The position numbers and the translations under genes were made by a program. The notes below the pieces were generated by a model. It saw nothing but the letters and a program-made list of their open reading frames with translations. It was not told where the DNA came from and searched no databases. From a virus, in IMG/VR virus record IMGVR_UViG_3300034072_000616, positions 1 to 26,861 of that record: DNA of 26,861 bases, one strand, 5' to 3'. Below, one piece after another: positions 14,173 through 21,586 of the stretch. Numbering within the stretch: the first letter of the stretch is position 1; every line of letters starts with the position of its first letter.

Positions 14173-14573
14173 CCGCTTCCTTTCACCAGCTTGTTCATCT
14201 GCTCGACATAGCGCTTGCGGATCTCGGGCAGCTTCTTGTCGCGCGCGGCTCTCACGTGTGGCCTTTGCTGCATCTTGCTCGTCCCGAATTCCAAGGCGCG
14301 CGCATATGGAGCTTTTGACCGAAACTCTGCTGTGAGCGAACCCGTTTGCACAGCCTCAAAATTAGCTTGAAGGACTCCAGTGTCCCGGTTCGGCGGTTCA
14401 TTCGGCTTCGATGGAACGTGATCTTTTCCAGAGACAGAACCCGCAGACACAAGCCGAAAGGCCTCCGCCCTTATTGTGTCGGCACCTTCATAAGCGATTG
14501 CGCCGGCCAATTGTATAACCCGCTTGCTTGCCAGTCGCTTGAGGCGATCAGTGTGCCTTTTCCCGCCTTTCAT
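14169..14573 (-). CDS. HK97 gp10-like head-tail joining protein
   Basis: I place the start at ATG 14573 (134 aa) because it overlaps the HNH gene stop (ATGA) and yields the usual opening MKGGKRHTDRLKRL; an in-frame ATG at 14600 would add nine residues. Motifs: AGAIAYEGADTIRAEAFRLV, PNEPPNRDTGVLQANFEAV, and the characteristic APYARALEFGTSKMQQRPHVRAARD near residues 90-115. The family joins head and tail (tail completion). The adjacency of an HNH gene just upstream shows that the mobile gene was accommodated without damage here. Confidence 0.85.
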   Translation of the reverse strand: MKGGKRHTDRLKRLASKRVIQLAGAIAYEGADTIRAEAFRLVSAGSVSGKDHVPSKPNEPPNRDTGVLQANFEAVQTGSLTAEFRSKAPYARALEFGTSKMQQRPHVRAARDKKLPEIRKRYVEQMNKLVKGSG

Positions 14574-15136
14574 AGCCACCCCCACCGATCGCCGCGCCAT
14601 ATCTTCTGTATCGCCTCGGCCCGCACCCCGAATTTCCGCGCGACAACCCCAGAATTATGGACCCCTTTCATCGTCCTGATTTCAATAACCTCCGCCTCGG
14701 TTAGCTTAGCGTTGGCACTGTTTTCGCCACGATTGTCGGTCCCATGCACCAAGCGGTCCATCATGTTCTCGGATGGCGAAGCCCACCTTAGATGAGCTGG
14801 ATTGACGCAGGTCGGATTGCCGCAACTATGCGCAGCGTGCGGCCTGTCAACTGGCGCGTCGCCGTGCGCCCAGAAACACATCAATCGGCTCGCTCTACGC
14901 GAATATGGGTGAGTAACCTTGCCATATCCATGCTGATCTGTTCCGAACGGCCATAAAAGGCACTCATCGCCATCATGGGAGATGTGCGCTTCGAGCCACT
15001 TTAGCCCTTCAAGGCGATGCTCGCCCCCCAAGGGGTCGCCATGCCGCAGGAAGCGGACATAGTGCGCCTTGCACCACCCGCGAGAATTCACGCGCTTGCC
15101 GCAGCCTTCAATTGAGCATAGACGGGTATCAGCCAT
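14570..15136 (-). CDS. HNH homing-type endonuclease (copy 1)
   Basis: The start at ATG 15136 has a GAGGAG Shine-Dalgarno and gives 188 residues; the upstream in-frame extension runs through the hairpin leader and is rejected. Residues 7-25 form a small Cys/His cluster (CSIEGCGKRVNSRGWCKAH). Residues 98-120 hold the HNH core, AAHSCGNPTCVNPAHL, with His103, Asn112 and His115. The C-terminus (145-185, LTEAEVIEIRTMKG, NSGVVARKFGVRAEAIQKI) is a helix-turn-helix for DNA recognition. It sits between head-tail connector genes, as homing endonucleases often do in phages, and has a leader in common with two other genes of the window. Confidence 0.85.
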   Translation of the reverse strand: MADTRLCSIEGCGKRVNSRGWCKAHYVRFLRHGDPLGGEHRLEGLKWLEAHISHDGDECLLWPFGTDQHGYGKVTHPYSRRASRLMCFWAHGDAPVDRPHAAHSCGNPTCVNPAHLRWASPSENMMDRLVHGTDNRGENSANAKLTEAEVIEIRTMKGVHNSGVVARKFGVRAEAIQKIWRGDRWGWL

Positions 15137-15165
15137 TTTCGACTCCTCAACAGTCGGTTTGGTTA

Positions 15166-15199
15166 GGGCTGGCAGGTGTTGGTAGCACCTGTTCAGCCC
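15166..15199 (-). promoter_or_regulatory. Hairpin leader of HNH copy 1
   Basis: On the transcript strand an outer stem GGGCTG/CAGCCC encloses an inner stem CAGGTG/CACCTG with loop CUACCAA, an unpaired AA on the 5' side and a C on the 3' side. It is followed by TAACCAAACC. The base of the stem lies 29 nt before the ATG. A possible sigma70-like promoter TTGGCA-N17-CATAAA (15204-15232) ends just 5' of it, so the RNA would begin with the hairpin. Confidence 0.5.
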
Positions 15200-15246
15200 G
15201 TCATTTATGGCAGAAAACTGCCGATTTGCCAAGGCATAAGCACCCT

Positions 15247-15624
15247 TCATCCGATCAGCCGCCCCTGGCACTCATAGCCGATGCCAGCCGGATCGCGCGC
15301 CGCACTCAACAGCGACCATGTGCCGGCGCGGGGGCCATCTGTCACCACAATGCTCGCCTCGGTGGTCAGCGTGCCCGCCAGCGATGCGGACAGCACCAGA
15401 ATGCGAACGTCCGTCTGCTGGAAACCCTCGGTTTCACGCATCGCGGTGGTCGCTGCGTCGAACTGGCACTTGCACGGCAGATCAACCGGCGTGCCGGGCG
15501 TCACGATCGAGCCGCCGTCGTCATAGACCGGCGTGCCGGGCCACGATGCCGTCGCGTCAATGAACGGGCCACCGAATGCCTCCGAAAAGCCCGTGGCGAG
15601 ATTGGCGAAGATCTGGTCAAACAC
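15247..15624 (-). CDS. Head-tail connector protein (head closure-like)
   Basis: The 125-residue protein starts at GTG 15624 within the end of the DUF4054 gene (8-bp overlap). It reads FDQIFANLATGFSEAFGGPFIDATASWPGTPVYDDGG, then DLPCKCQFDAATTAMRETEGFQQTDVRILVLSASL and GPRAGTWSLLSAARDPAGIGYECQGRL. The closing pattern (GTW..L, D..G..YECQGR) is typical of small beta-barrel head-tail adaptor or head-closure proteins. Position after DUF4054 agrees. The next annotated element downstream is the HNH cassette, which separates it from the gp10-like gene. Confidence 0.65.
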   Translation of the reverse strand: MFDQIFANLATGFSEAFGGPFIDATASWPGTPVYDDGGSIVTPGTPVDLPCKCQFDAATTAMRETEGFQQTDVRILVLSASLAGTLTTEASIVVTDGPRAGTWSLLSAARDPAGIGYECQGRLIG

Positions 15625-15988
15625 GGGCAGGGGGTGTCCATGCGAGGCGCGGGCCGCCGAAATTGCGGCGCATCAGTTCCAGATACTCGCGACCATAGAC
15701 CGTGGCGTCGTACCCGGTGCGCGAGGCTGCGGCGTCGGTGATGGTGGCGCTGAACGTGCCCGATTTGAAGCTGGTCACGCCCGCTGCGATGTTGCCGGTG
15801 CCTTGCCCACCCTCTGCGAGCCGATGCGCCGCATAGGCCATCACGGCGCGCGCGCGCGTGTCTTCTGCCCAGCTTGCCGTTTCAGTCTCGCCCTCGTCGA
15901 GCCAGACCTGCACAACGGCATTGTCGAGCGCGGCGAACGCGGCGTACCGGGCGCGGAACTGGTCAGGCGTGGGCGCAGTGTAAGCCAT
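15617..15988 (-). CDS. Head-tail connector (DUF4054)
   Basis: The 123-residue protein starts at ATG 15988 with an AAGGAAC Shine-Dalgarno. MAYTAPTPDQFRARYAAFAALDNAVVQVWLDEGE and the helix EDTRARAVMAYAAHRLAEGG followed by the YDATVYGREYLELMRR end match DUF4054, an all-helical gp6-like connector that binds the portal ring. Its place after the capsid genes is as expected. It begins a short distance after a stem-loop at 16010-16039. Confidence 0.75.
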   Translation of the reverse strand: MAYTAPTPDQFRARYAAFAALDNAVVQVWLDEGETETASWAEDTRARAVMAYAAHRLAEGGQGTGNIAAGVTSFKSGTFSATITDAAASRTGYDATVYGREYLELMRRNFGGPRLAWTPPARV

Positions 15989-16009
15989 GGTTGTTCCTTA
16001 AACGGGGAA

Positions 16010-16039
16010 GGCCGCGCCCGCCCGTGAGCGAGAGCGGCC
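16010..16039 (-). terminator. Possible stem-loop between capsid unit and connector genes
   Basis: GGCCGC at 16010-16015 pairs with GCGGCC at 16034-16039 around an 18-base GC-rich interior, in the only sizeable gap (16 kb region, 74 bp) of the head genes. On the transcript it is followed by TTCCCCGTTT, which is not a good U-tract. It might attenuate transcription or protect the capsid message end; a terminator role is uncertain. Confidence 0.25.
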
Positions 16040-16062
16040 CCCCAATCCCCCGATTGAACCGG

Positions 16063-16353
16063 TTATGCCTGGCCAGCAGCTTCCCGCGCCAGTTCGATCG
16101 CGGCAATGATGTCGGCCTTCTTGGTGGCGTCACCAAGGTCGATTTCCTCGGCTTCGGCCAGCGCCTTGAGGTCGGCGACGGTCAGGGAGTCCAGGCCCCC
16201 TTCGCCGTCACTGCCCTCGAAATAGCCGGTTTCAAACGTGCCCGCGTCAGCCTCGGCTTCGACGCTCTCGCCCTTCTCGAGCATGATCAGGGCGCCGCCG
16301 CTATAGAAGCCGCGCGGGCCGTCGCTGATGTTGGTGATAGTCTGCTTTGCCAT
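16063..16353 (-). CDS. Small head-region protein with C-terminal HeH/Rho-N-like fold
   Basis: The 96-residue protein starts 2 bp after the major capsid stop. The N-terminal half (ITNISDGPRGFYSGGALIMLEKGESVEAE) is beta-like, as in capsid accessory proteins. The C-terminal 45 residues (LDSLTVADLKALAEAEEIDLGDATKKADIIAAIELA) resemble a small helix-extension-helix (HeH/LEM or Rho-N) module. Proteins of this build commonly follow the capsid gene in siphophages. A decoration or connector role is possible but unproved. Confidence 0.6.
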   Translation of the reverse strand: MAKQTITNISDGPRGFYSGGALIMLEKGESVEAEADAGTFETGYFEGSDGEGGLDSLTVADLKALAEAEEIDLGDATKKADIIAAIELAREAAGQA

Positions 16354-16355
16354 GA

Positions 16356-17453
16356 TCAGATTCCATCCCGATAGACGATCGCCTTGGGCAGACGAACCTC
16401 GGTGCCACCGACATTCAGGATGCCACCGACTTCATAGGTCATGCTGCTCTTCTGATACGGCGGCAGGAACTCGTGATCACCGGGCAGGTGGAACTGGGCG
16501 ACCTCGCGCGAGCTGTCGAGCGCGACCATGCGGTCGGTGCCCGACGCGCCAGCGCCAGCCAGTTCGCGGACCGGAACGAACCGGATGTTCTCGCCGCCAT
16601 CGCGCGCGCCACGGATGTAGGACAGGATCGTGCCCGAACCGTCCGTCATGCGGGTCTGCTCGATATAACGCAGCTTCTGCGTCGGCAGCAGCACGGTGTC
16701 GGCGACATGGGTTTCCAGGGTGCCGGTTTCGACCGCATTGACGCCTTCCCAGATATCACGGCTGATCTGATCTGGAGTTTTGTTGCCCCACGGACGGGCG
16801 TTGGTTCCTCCGTTCTGGTTTCCATCCGCAGCAACGTTCGCGGTCGGTGCCGATGCGTTGTTGATCAGGCCGGTCCAGCCCTTTTCCGAAGTCGCGGCAC
16901 CCGGCGTGCGGCCAGTCATGGCCACCGAGCGCTTGAACGCCTGCGCAGCCTTGTTTGCGGCCATCGCCTTGTCGGCGGAGAGCGAGCGACCCAGCTTCGC
17001 AGCGCGGTTCATTTCCTGCAGATCCCACTCGTAACCGATACCGGCGAGGTGGAAGCCACGGGTGAACTGGTCCATGGAGGTGCCGGCATAGGGCATGTCG
17101 AACGCCTTGCCCGCAAGGAACTCAGCCTTGCCAGCCTGGTCCATGCTGTAGAAAACCGTCCCGACATCCCACATATCGCCATCTTCATTGATGGTGATGA
17201 TGCCGGTGAGGTCGTAGCTGGGGTACTTCCGCATATAGACCTGGGTCTCGATGCGGTGCAGCTGGGGGGTCAGGAAGGCATAGCCCACCTGGGCGTCCTG
17301 AATGAAGCTGTGCACCTTGTCCGCGAAGGTCGCGGCATAGGCTGCGTCGCGCGCTTCCCATTCGCGCATCACGCGCGCCTGGGTTGCTGCATCGGCTGCA
17401 AAGAACGATTCGATGTCGTTCATGAAGCTGTCGAAAGTCGTGATAGCGTTCAT
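16356..17453 (-). CDS. Major capsid protein (DUF2184-like)
   Basis: The 365-residue protein starts at ATG 17453 with AAGGGG as Shine-Dalgarno. It contains AYAATFADKVHSFIQDAQVGYAFLTPQLHRIETQVYMRKYP, then the middle RGFHLAGIGYEWDLQEMNRAAKLGRSLSADKAMAANKA, and the end FHLPGDHEFLPPYQKSSMTYEVGGILNVGG. These are what I recall for the DUF2184 group of HK97-fold capsid proteins, in which encapsulin-like helices precede a beta-rich P/A domain. It follows a cement protein and DUF2213 protease, which is the standard neighbourhood of this family. Confidence 0.85.
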   Translation of the reverse strand: MNAITTFDSFMNDIESFFAADAATQARVMREWEARDAAYAATFADKVHSFIQDAQVGYAFLTPQLHRIETQVYMRKYPSYDLTGIITINEDGDMWDVGTVFYSMDQAGKAEFLAGKAFDMPYAGTSMDQFTRGFHLAGIGYEWDLQEMNRAAKLGRSLSADKAMAANKAAQAFKRSVAMTGRTPGAATSEKGWTGLINNASAPTANVAADGNQNGGTNARPWGNKTPDQISRDIWEGVNAVETGTLETHVADTVLLPTQKLRYIEQTRMTDGSGTILSYIRGARDGGENIRFVPVRELAGAGASGTDRMVALDSSREVAQFHLPGDHEFLPPYQKSSMTYEVGGILNVGGTEVRLPKAIVYRDGI

Positions 17454-17465
17454 TGTTTCAGCCCC

Positions 17466-17936
17466 TTAGCGCTTGGCGATGCGGCAAAGGCCGCCACCGG
17501 TAACAGTTTCGTCGAAGATCCAGCCGGTCGCGATGTGCGTAGCATCCGCAGCCGTTGCGCCGATGCCATCGGCAGCACCGCCACCCGTGCCAACGGTCAC
17601 CGCAGCGCCGTCCGTCACGTTTCCGGTCACGGTCACGTAGATTGCCCCGCTGGTCATGATCGCAGCGGTATCGTACTGCTGATATTCGTCGGCATCCTGA
17701 CCCGCGATTGGAGCCTGAGCGGTCGTGGCGATGGTCCAGCCCAGGAAGGTTGCCAGCGTGCCGACCGTGCTGGTGCAGCCATGGTCACCGCTGCCGCGAT
17801 AGACCGGGCGGCCGAATCCGATGCCACCACTGGTTTCCACCGTGCGGCTGATGCGGTTGGAGGTTTCGCCATTGGCGACCATGCCGGGATAACCGGCTGC
17901 GAGAGTTTCGGTGTAGACGGTCTGAAGTTCGGCCAT
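17466..17936 (-). CDS. Structural cement / head decoration protein
   Basis: The 156-residue protein has an AAGGAGGG Shine-Dalgarno before ATG 17936. VYTETLAAGYPGMVANGETSNRISRTVET and FGRPVYRGSGDHGCTS are typical of the 'structural cement protein Gp24' family that stabilises capsids; the rest is beta-rich (GAIYVTVTGNVTDGAAVTVG). Location between DUF2213 and the major capsid gene fits this role. Expression should be high, agreeing with the strong ribosome site. Confidence 0.75.
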   Translation of the reverse strand: MAELQTVYTETLAAGYPGMVANGETSNRISRTVETSGGIGFGRPVYRGSGDHGCTSTVGTLATFLGWTIATTAQAPIAGQDADEYQQYDTAAIMTSGAIYVTVTGNVTDGAAVTVGTGGGAADGIGATAADATHIATGWIFDETVTGGGLCRIAKR

Positions 17937-17949
17937 CGGTCAGCCCTCC

Positions 17950-19047
17950 TTATGCGATGTTGCGGAAGCGGCGGGCTGCATCGCGGATGGATGCAGTGTT
18001 CGCCATCGGGTTGGTGGGGCGCACGATGTTATGCACGATCGAGCTTGCGGCCTTCGCATCGGCGGTCAGCGCATCGAACCGGGCCTCGACATAATCGTCG
18101 GACTTGTCGGTGACATCGATCGCGGCGGCGTCCAGAGCCATGCGGCGAACCTCGGCAACGGTCTTGCCCTTGGTCTCGCCCAGCTTGTCCCCGACGACTG
18201 CCTTTGCCTTCGCGACCACTTCGGCCTTCGCATCGGCGAGCGCGTCGATTGCAGCCTGGTCGACGACCTTCTTCTTCAGTTCGTCAATCTCGGCGTCCTT
18301 TGCCGCCATGGCCTTGTCGTGGGCGCTCTTCGCATCAGCCAGCGCGGTTTCGGCGGTGCTCGCCTTGTCCTGCAGCTTGGCGATGGCCGCAGACACCGCA
18401 TCGGCGTCCGACAGATCGACCTGCAGGCCGTCCAATGTGATCTTCTTCACGGCATTTCCTTCTTGAAGCGCGGCGACTGCCGCAGGGTTGGCGTCACAAA
18501 CAGCGATGGCGTCGGCAATGCGACATTCGGGGCCAGCGCGACCACGATCGACCAGGGCGATGTGATTGCCGACGATGGCCGTCTGCTTGACATCGTAGGC
18601 ATGCCCCTCGGGCGTGGTGCCGGGGGTGAAGTCGAGCGTGGTCTGGTAGCCGTTCGACAACTCGCGCTTGCCAGACTTGACCGCGGCGATCGCGGCGGCA
18701 TCGGTCAGCATCAGGTCGAACGAGACGTATTCGCCATCACGGACAGCACCCATGACGGTCCCGCGCGCGTGCTCGCGCCAGTTGTCGGCGGTCACTGCGG
18801 TTGTGGGGTGATCGTTGGTGATGGGCTTGCCGATGAAGCTGGCAATGCTGGCGCGGTCGAATACCTGGTCGCCGCTGCGATAGACCTTGACTACCGCCTT
18901 GTCGCGCAGGCCGTGGGCGTTATCGGGGTCAACCTCGGATCCGGCGTAATCGTAGAGGCCGGTCCGGGCAGCACGGGCGCGCACAGCAAGGAATCCCTCG
19001 CGAGTGGTCTTGGGCGCGTCGAGCGTCAGATGGTCGAATGCGATCAT
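17950..19047 (-). CDS. DUF2213 prohead protease fused to scaffold
   Basis: This 365-residue protein combines an N-terminal DUF2213 domain (about 1-185) with an Ala/Lys/Asp-rich coiled coil (about 210-300, KLQDKASTAETALADAKSAHDKAM and similar). Conserved positions: NDHP around His80, ELSNGY with Ser131, and NHIALVDRGRAG with His162, the probable catalytic set of an HK97-protease-like fold. The coiled-coil part would serve as internal scaffold. The ATG at 19047 has no Shine-Dalgarno; promoter candidate D ends 11 nt upstream, implying a leaderless message. It heads the protease, cement and capsid group. Confidence 0.8.
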   Translation of the reverse strand: MIAFDHLTLDAPKTTREGFLAVRARAARTGLYDYAGSEVDPDNAHGLRDKAVVKVYRSGDQVFDRASIASFIGKPITNDHPTTAVTADNWREHARGTVMGAVRDGEYVSFDLMLTDAAAIAAVKSGKRELSNGYQTTLDFTPGTTPEGHAYDVKQTAIVGNHIALVDRGRAGPECRIADAIAVCDANPAAVAALQEGNAVKKITLDGLQVDLSDADAVSAAIAKLQDKASTAETALADAKSAHDKAMAAKDAEIDELKKKVVDQAAIDALADAKAEVVAKAKAVVGDKLGETKGKTVAEVRRMALDAAAIDVTDKSDDYVEARFDALTADAKAASSIVHNIVRPTNPMANTASIRDAARRFRNIA

Positions 19048-19058
19048 GCCCCACGGGA

Positions 19059-19092
19059 TAAACCGCGCGGGTGGGGAGGGTTACCGCCGTCT
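19059..19092 (-). promoter_or_regulatory. Late promoter candidate D (DUF2213-capsid group)
   Basis: RGACGGCGGTAAC at 19080-19092 on the complement, 19 nt, then TA at 19060-19059. The predicted start of RNA falls one base before the DUF2213 ATG. This copy is purely intergenic: the preceding gene ends at 19103. Confidence 0.65.
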
Positions 19093-19102
19093 TAGGGTGC
19101 AA

Positions 19103-19285
19103 TCAGGTGGGAGTGGTTATCTCCGCTGGCTGCTCGCAATAGTCAGCCATCGCCTGCCATCGGGCGTCCCAATCATCGCCGCGCATGTGCGGCGGCACGA
19201 TATGCTCGGCGATGCCCTGCATCACGCGCGCCGGGTTGGCCGTTGCGAGGTCGATATCGCAATCCCCATGTCGCTTATCGCCCAT
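19103..19285 (-). CDS. Hypothetical accessory protein (60 aa)
   Basis: The ATG at 19285 overlaps the preceding stop (TGATG); a GTG one codon upstream is an alternative. The product is acidic with two Cys and two Trp (DWDARWQAMADYCEQPAE). It lies between the morphogenesis genes and DUF2213, where head genes normally adjoin, so it is probably an accessory (moron-like) gene. I recognise no family. It ends 11 bp before promoter candidate D. Confidence 0.5.
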   Translation of the reverse strand: MGDKRHGDCDIDLATANPARVMQGIAEHIVPPHMRGDDWDARWQAMADYCEQPAEITTPT

Positions 19286-19602
19286 CACTCACCCCCTGCC
19301 AGAATGGCGTCGATCATGGCGGTCCATGCGTTGACCGCTTGGTTATTGGCCATCAGCTTGCTGCCACGCCCGTCAGCGATGGACGCATATTGACCGGCTC
19401 CAACCTCGGTATCGAGAACCTGCTCTCCACCCGCTTCGGTCATCGCCTCATCCGGCTCCCGGATTGCGGCCAGGACGGTGCGGGCGCTGTCAACAAAGAG
19501 CGTCCAGATCGGCGCTGGCGGCGACACGTGCGATATCTGCTTGTCTGGATCATGGCCATTTTCGACTGCCAATGCACGCGCGGCGCGTTCGAGCGGGGTC
19601 AT
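19285..19602 (-). CDS. Hypothetical accessory protein (105 aa)
   Basis: The start ATG 19602 overlaps the stop of the winged-helix-like gene (ATGA); the frame is open seven codons further but that part is antisense-like. It begins TPLERAARALAVENGHDP, an opening I have often seen in small phage early/accessory proteins, and has a middle APIWTLFVDSARTVLAAIREPDEAM and C-terminal helix AVNAWTAMIDAIL. Occurrence within the late head genes is unusual and points to a gain in this lineage. Function unknown. Confidence 0.55.
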   Translation of the reverse strand: MTPLERAARALAVENGHDPDKQISHVSPPAPIWTLFVDSARTVLAAIREPDEAMTEAGGEQVLDTEVGAGQYASIADGRGSKLMANNQAVNAWTAMIDAILAGGE

Positions 19603-20057
19603 GCCGCAATATCCTCGTTCCAATCACTATCATCAATGATAGCTTCCGACCATGGCCGCATTCCGGCAGCTTCAATCGCCTGTCGATTTTCCGGCGTGGC
19701 AGGGATGAATGAGAAGGCATAGCTATCGCCAAGTCCGCCGCCGTAGGTTTTTACCTGCAAGCTCTCTTTAAGCGCGTCATTGCCTTCAAAGACATAGCCG
19801 GTACGCGATCCCCAATCGTATTGGCTTTCGCGATAGAACTTTCCGCTTTCCCATAGCCGCTTGCTCATCGCGCTATGGGTGTCAATGCGGGTGATTTTGC
19901 CTGTCTTGCGGTGGCGATAGACCATATGGCCGTTGCGGTTCAGAACTTCGAGCGCGCGCTTGCGGGGCACGCCTGCGACGCTTGCGATTTCAGAATAGGT
20001 CGTGCCGTCCTTAAGCTTGAGCAGCTGGCGGGCGGCGTCTAAGATCGGCTTAGCCAT
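19599..20057 (-). CDS. Winged-helix-like protein in a homing-type cassette
   Basis: The 152-residue protein starts at ATG 20057; upstream in-frame sequence is the hairpin leader and is excluded. Residues 17-58 (DGTTYSEIASVAGVPRKRALEVLNRNGHMVYRHRKTGKI) look like a winged helix with a basic recognition helix and wing. The rest (FYRESQYDWGSRTGYVFEGNDAL, TPENRQAIEAAGMRPWSEAIID) I do not recognise; it has no HNH, GIY-YIG or LAGLIDADG motif. The gene is preceded by the same hairpin leader as both HNH genes, has the same stop/start overlap with its successor (ATGA), and is less GC-rich than the structural genes by eye. It may be a DNA-binding partner, or a new kind of inserted gene. Confidence 0.6.
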   Translation of the reverse strand: MAKPILDAARQLLKLKDGTTYSEIASVAGVPRKRALEVLNRNGHMVYRHRKTGKITRIDTHSAMSKRLWESGKFYRESQYDWGSRTGYVFEGNDALKESLQVKTYGGGLGDSYAFSFIPATPENRQAIEAAGMRPWSEAIIDDSDWNEDIAA

Positions 20058-20083
20058 ATCGAACTCATCCTTCGTTGTGGTCA

Positions 20084-20117
20084 GGGCCGGGCGCTGTTGA
20101 CGCAGCGTTCCCGGCCC
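20084..20117 (-). promoter_or_regulatory. Hairpin leader of the winged-helix-like gene
   Basis: Outer stem GGGCCGGG/CCCGGCCC, unpaired AA on the 5' side, inner stem CGCTG/CAGCG, loop CGUCAA. The 3' flank is TGACCACAAC, the same as for HNH copy 2. The base of the stem is 26 nt before the ATG. A weak sigma70-like candidate TTGGAT-N16-TACACA (20122-20149) is just 5' of it. Confidence 0.5.
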
Positions 20118-20140
20118 GTCTTGTGTAGCACATTGCTGCG

Positions 20141-20992
20141 CTAATCCAAAATGAGAACCGCCCTTTCGGTGCATCCACAATTAATAGGTACGCCAGCCCG
20201 GTCTGATGGCGGCGGTGGCTTCTTGACAGTTTTGCCTTGGTATTTCTGCCCGACACGCTCTTGGCTTTCGGAATAGAGATTGCCGTTGCGCGCTTTGTGC
20301 TCTGGCCTAAAATCCGGCTTCCCAGAGGACACCCACTCGAAGCTGTCGATTCCTGCTTGGCGGCGGCGTTCTTGGTTTAGCTCTGCTCCAAGGCTGGTGA
20401 GCTGGTCGCTGGCAATGTTTTTGGCTCGCCTTCTACTCATGGCGATCACTTCCTGAAGCTCTGCAGCCACCTTGTTCGCTGGTTTACGCTCCCGGAATCC
20501 CTGAAACACTACGTTCGCAATGCGCTGCTTTGTCTGGTCTGAGACAGAACTGACGAGGCTGACATTTTGCTCAATCACAGAGGCGACTGTCTGCCTTACG
20601 TCTTGTGGGCCTATCAGATTATCCAGCGACACATTCGTTGCAGTAAGCACATTGCCCACCCAGCGCCTGCGATGCCACGCCTCGACGCTCTCGGACCAGC
20701 GCCCTATGGCGAACCGCAGCGACACGATGACGCCGGACACGGACGACGATGCGGCCTCAATGCGCGCCGTGACATCAGCCGGGGCGTCGGTCTGTAGCTC
20801 GCTCAGCGACTGCGCATAAGCGGCGGTGATGCTTTCCAGCGAGGCTGACCAGATCGCGATCACCGGGGCGTAGACACTGGTGTAGAGCGCGGTTGCCTGT
20901 AGCGCGGTCGGGGTGATCGGGCGCAGGATAATGACGAGGCGGCGGGGATTGCGCGCCCTTCGCGTCATGTCTGCCAGGTCGAAGGACGCCAT
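20141..20992 (-). CDS. Phage head morphogenesis protein (SPP1 gp7 / Mu F family)
   Basis: The 283-residue protein starts at ATG 20992 overlapping the HNH copy 2 stop (TGATG). The N-terminal half is helical (TALQATALYTSVYAPVIAIW). The C-terminal half carries the family core: FQGFRERKPANKVAAELQEV, SRRRAKNIASDQLTSLGAELNQERRRQAGI, FEWVSSGKPDFRPEHKARNG and a terminal PINCGCTERAV. This minor head protein family binds portal or DNA inside the procapsid. Gene order places it after the portal, with only the HNH gene intervening. Confidence 0.85.
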   Translation of the reverse strand: MASFDLADMTRRARNPRRLVIILRPITPTALQATALYTSVYAPVIAIWSASLESITAAYAQSLSELQTDAPADVTARIEAASSSVSGVIVSLRFAIGRWSESVEAWHRRRWVGNVLTATNVSLDNLIGPQDVRQTVASVIEQNVSLVSSVSDQTKQRIANVVFQGFRERKPANKVAAELQEVIAMSRRRAKNIASDQLTSLGAELNQERRRQAGIDSFEWVSSGKPDFRPEHKARNGNLYSESQERVGQKYQGKTVKKPPPPSDRAGVPINCGCTERAVLILD

Positions 20993-21558
20993 CAGGTCAA
21001 TCGTCCATGGCGAGCGCTGAACCCATGATCCATCAATGCGGATTGCCTTGCTGCTACCGCATCCTGAAAATCAGAGAAGTGGCCCAGAGTGGTTTCTTTG
21101 CCGTCGACCATGATCCGAGCGCGCCACTTGCCCCGAGTGGGTCGCCAGCTAACGCCGGTCACGCCGCTCGTATTACAGCTTTTGCCAGCGGCATTGCGCA
21201 GGTTCATCGCATGGCTAACTGATTGGAGATTGGACCACCGATTATCGCTTCGCACACCGTTGATATGATCAATGTCTGCCTCTGGCCAACTGCCTGTTTG
21301 GATTGCCCAGATGACCCGATGCGCCAAATACAGCCTGCCGTTGATTGAGCCGTGGTAATACCCGTGGTTGCCTATATCGGTAAAAGCCTCATTGCCTGCG
21401 TTGCGGCCATTCCAAGCCGCTGCTTTGCGCACGGGGCTCATCACGCCAATGGCGAAATGGCATGGCTTACGAACAAGCCAAAACAGCTTTCCGGTTTCGG
21501 GTTCGTAGCGGAGTAGTTGACGCAGCAATTCTGCATCAGGTAGGGGCTTATTAGCCAT
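20992..21558 (-). CDS. HNH endonuclease with AP2 domain (copy 2)
   Basis: The ATG at 21558 has a GAGGTG Shine-Dalgarno and gives 188 residues, the same length as copy 1 though the sequences are not alike. Residues 20-30 are the common 'ETGKLFW' opening. The HNH_3 core is at 95-120: DIDHINGVRSDNRWSNLQSVSHAMNLRN (His98, Asn106, Asn110). Residues 131-180 form an AP2 DNA-binding domain (SGVTGVSWRPTRGKWRARI, ETTLGHFSDFQDAVAAR). This pair of domains is the usual build of phage HNH-AP2 homing endonucleases. It stands between portal and morphogenesis genes. Confidence 0.9.
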   Translation of the reverse strand: MANKPLPDAELLRQLLRYEPETGKLFWLVRKPCHFAIGVMSPVRKAAAWNGRNAGNEAFTDIGNHGYYHGSINGRLYLAHRVIWAIQTGSWPEADIDHINGVRSDNRWSNLQSVSHAMNLRNAAGKSCNTSGVTGVSWRPTRGKWRARIMVDGKETTLGHFSDFQDAVAARQSALMDHGFSARHGRLT

Positions 21559-21586
21559 GAACGCACCTCGTATGCGGTTGTGGTCA

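Noticed and set aside
16473-18113. 546-codon open frame on the + strand across the capsid genes
   Set aside because: It is antisense to the major capsid and cement genes, has no ribosome site or family motif, and its length follows from the GC-rich codon pattern of the real genes.
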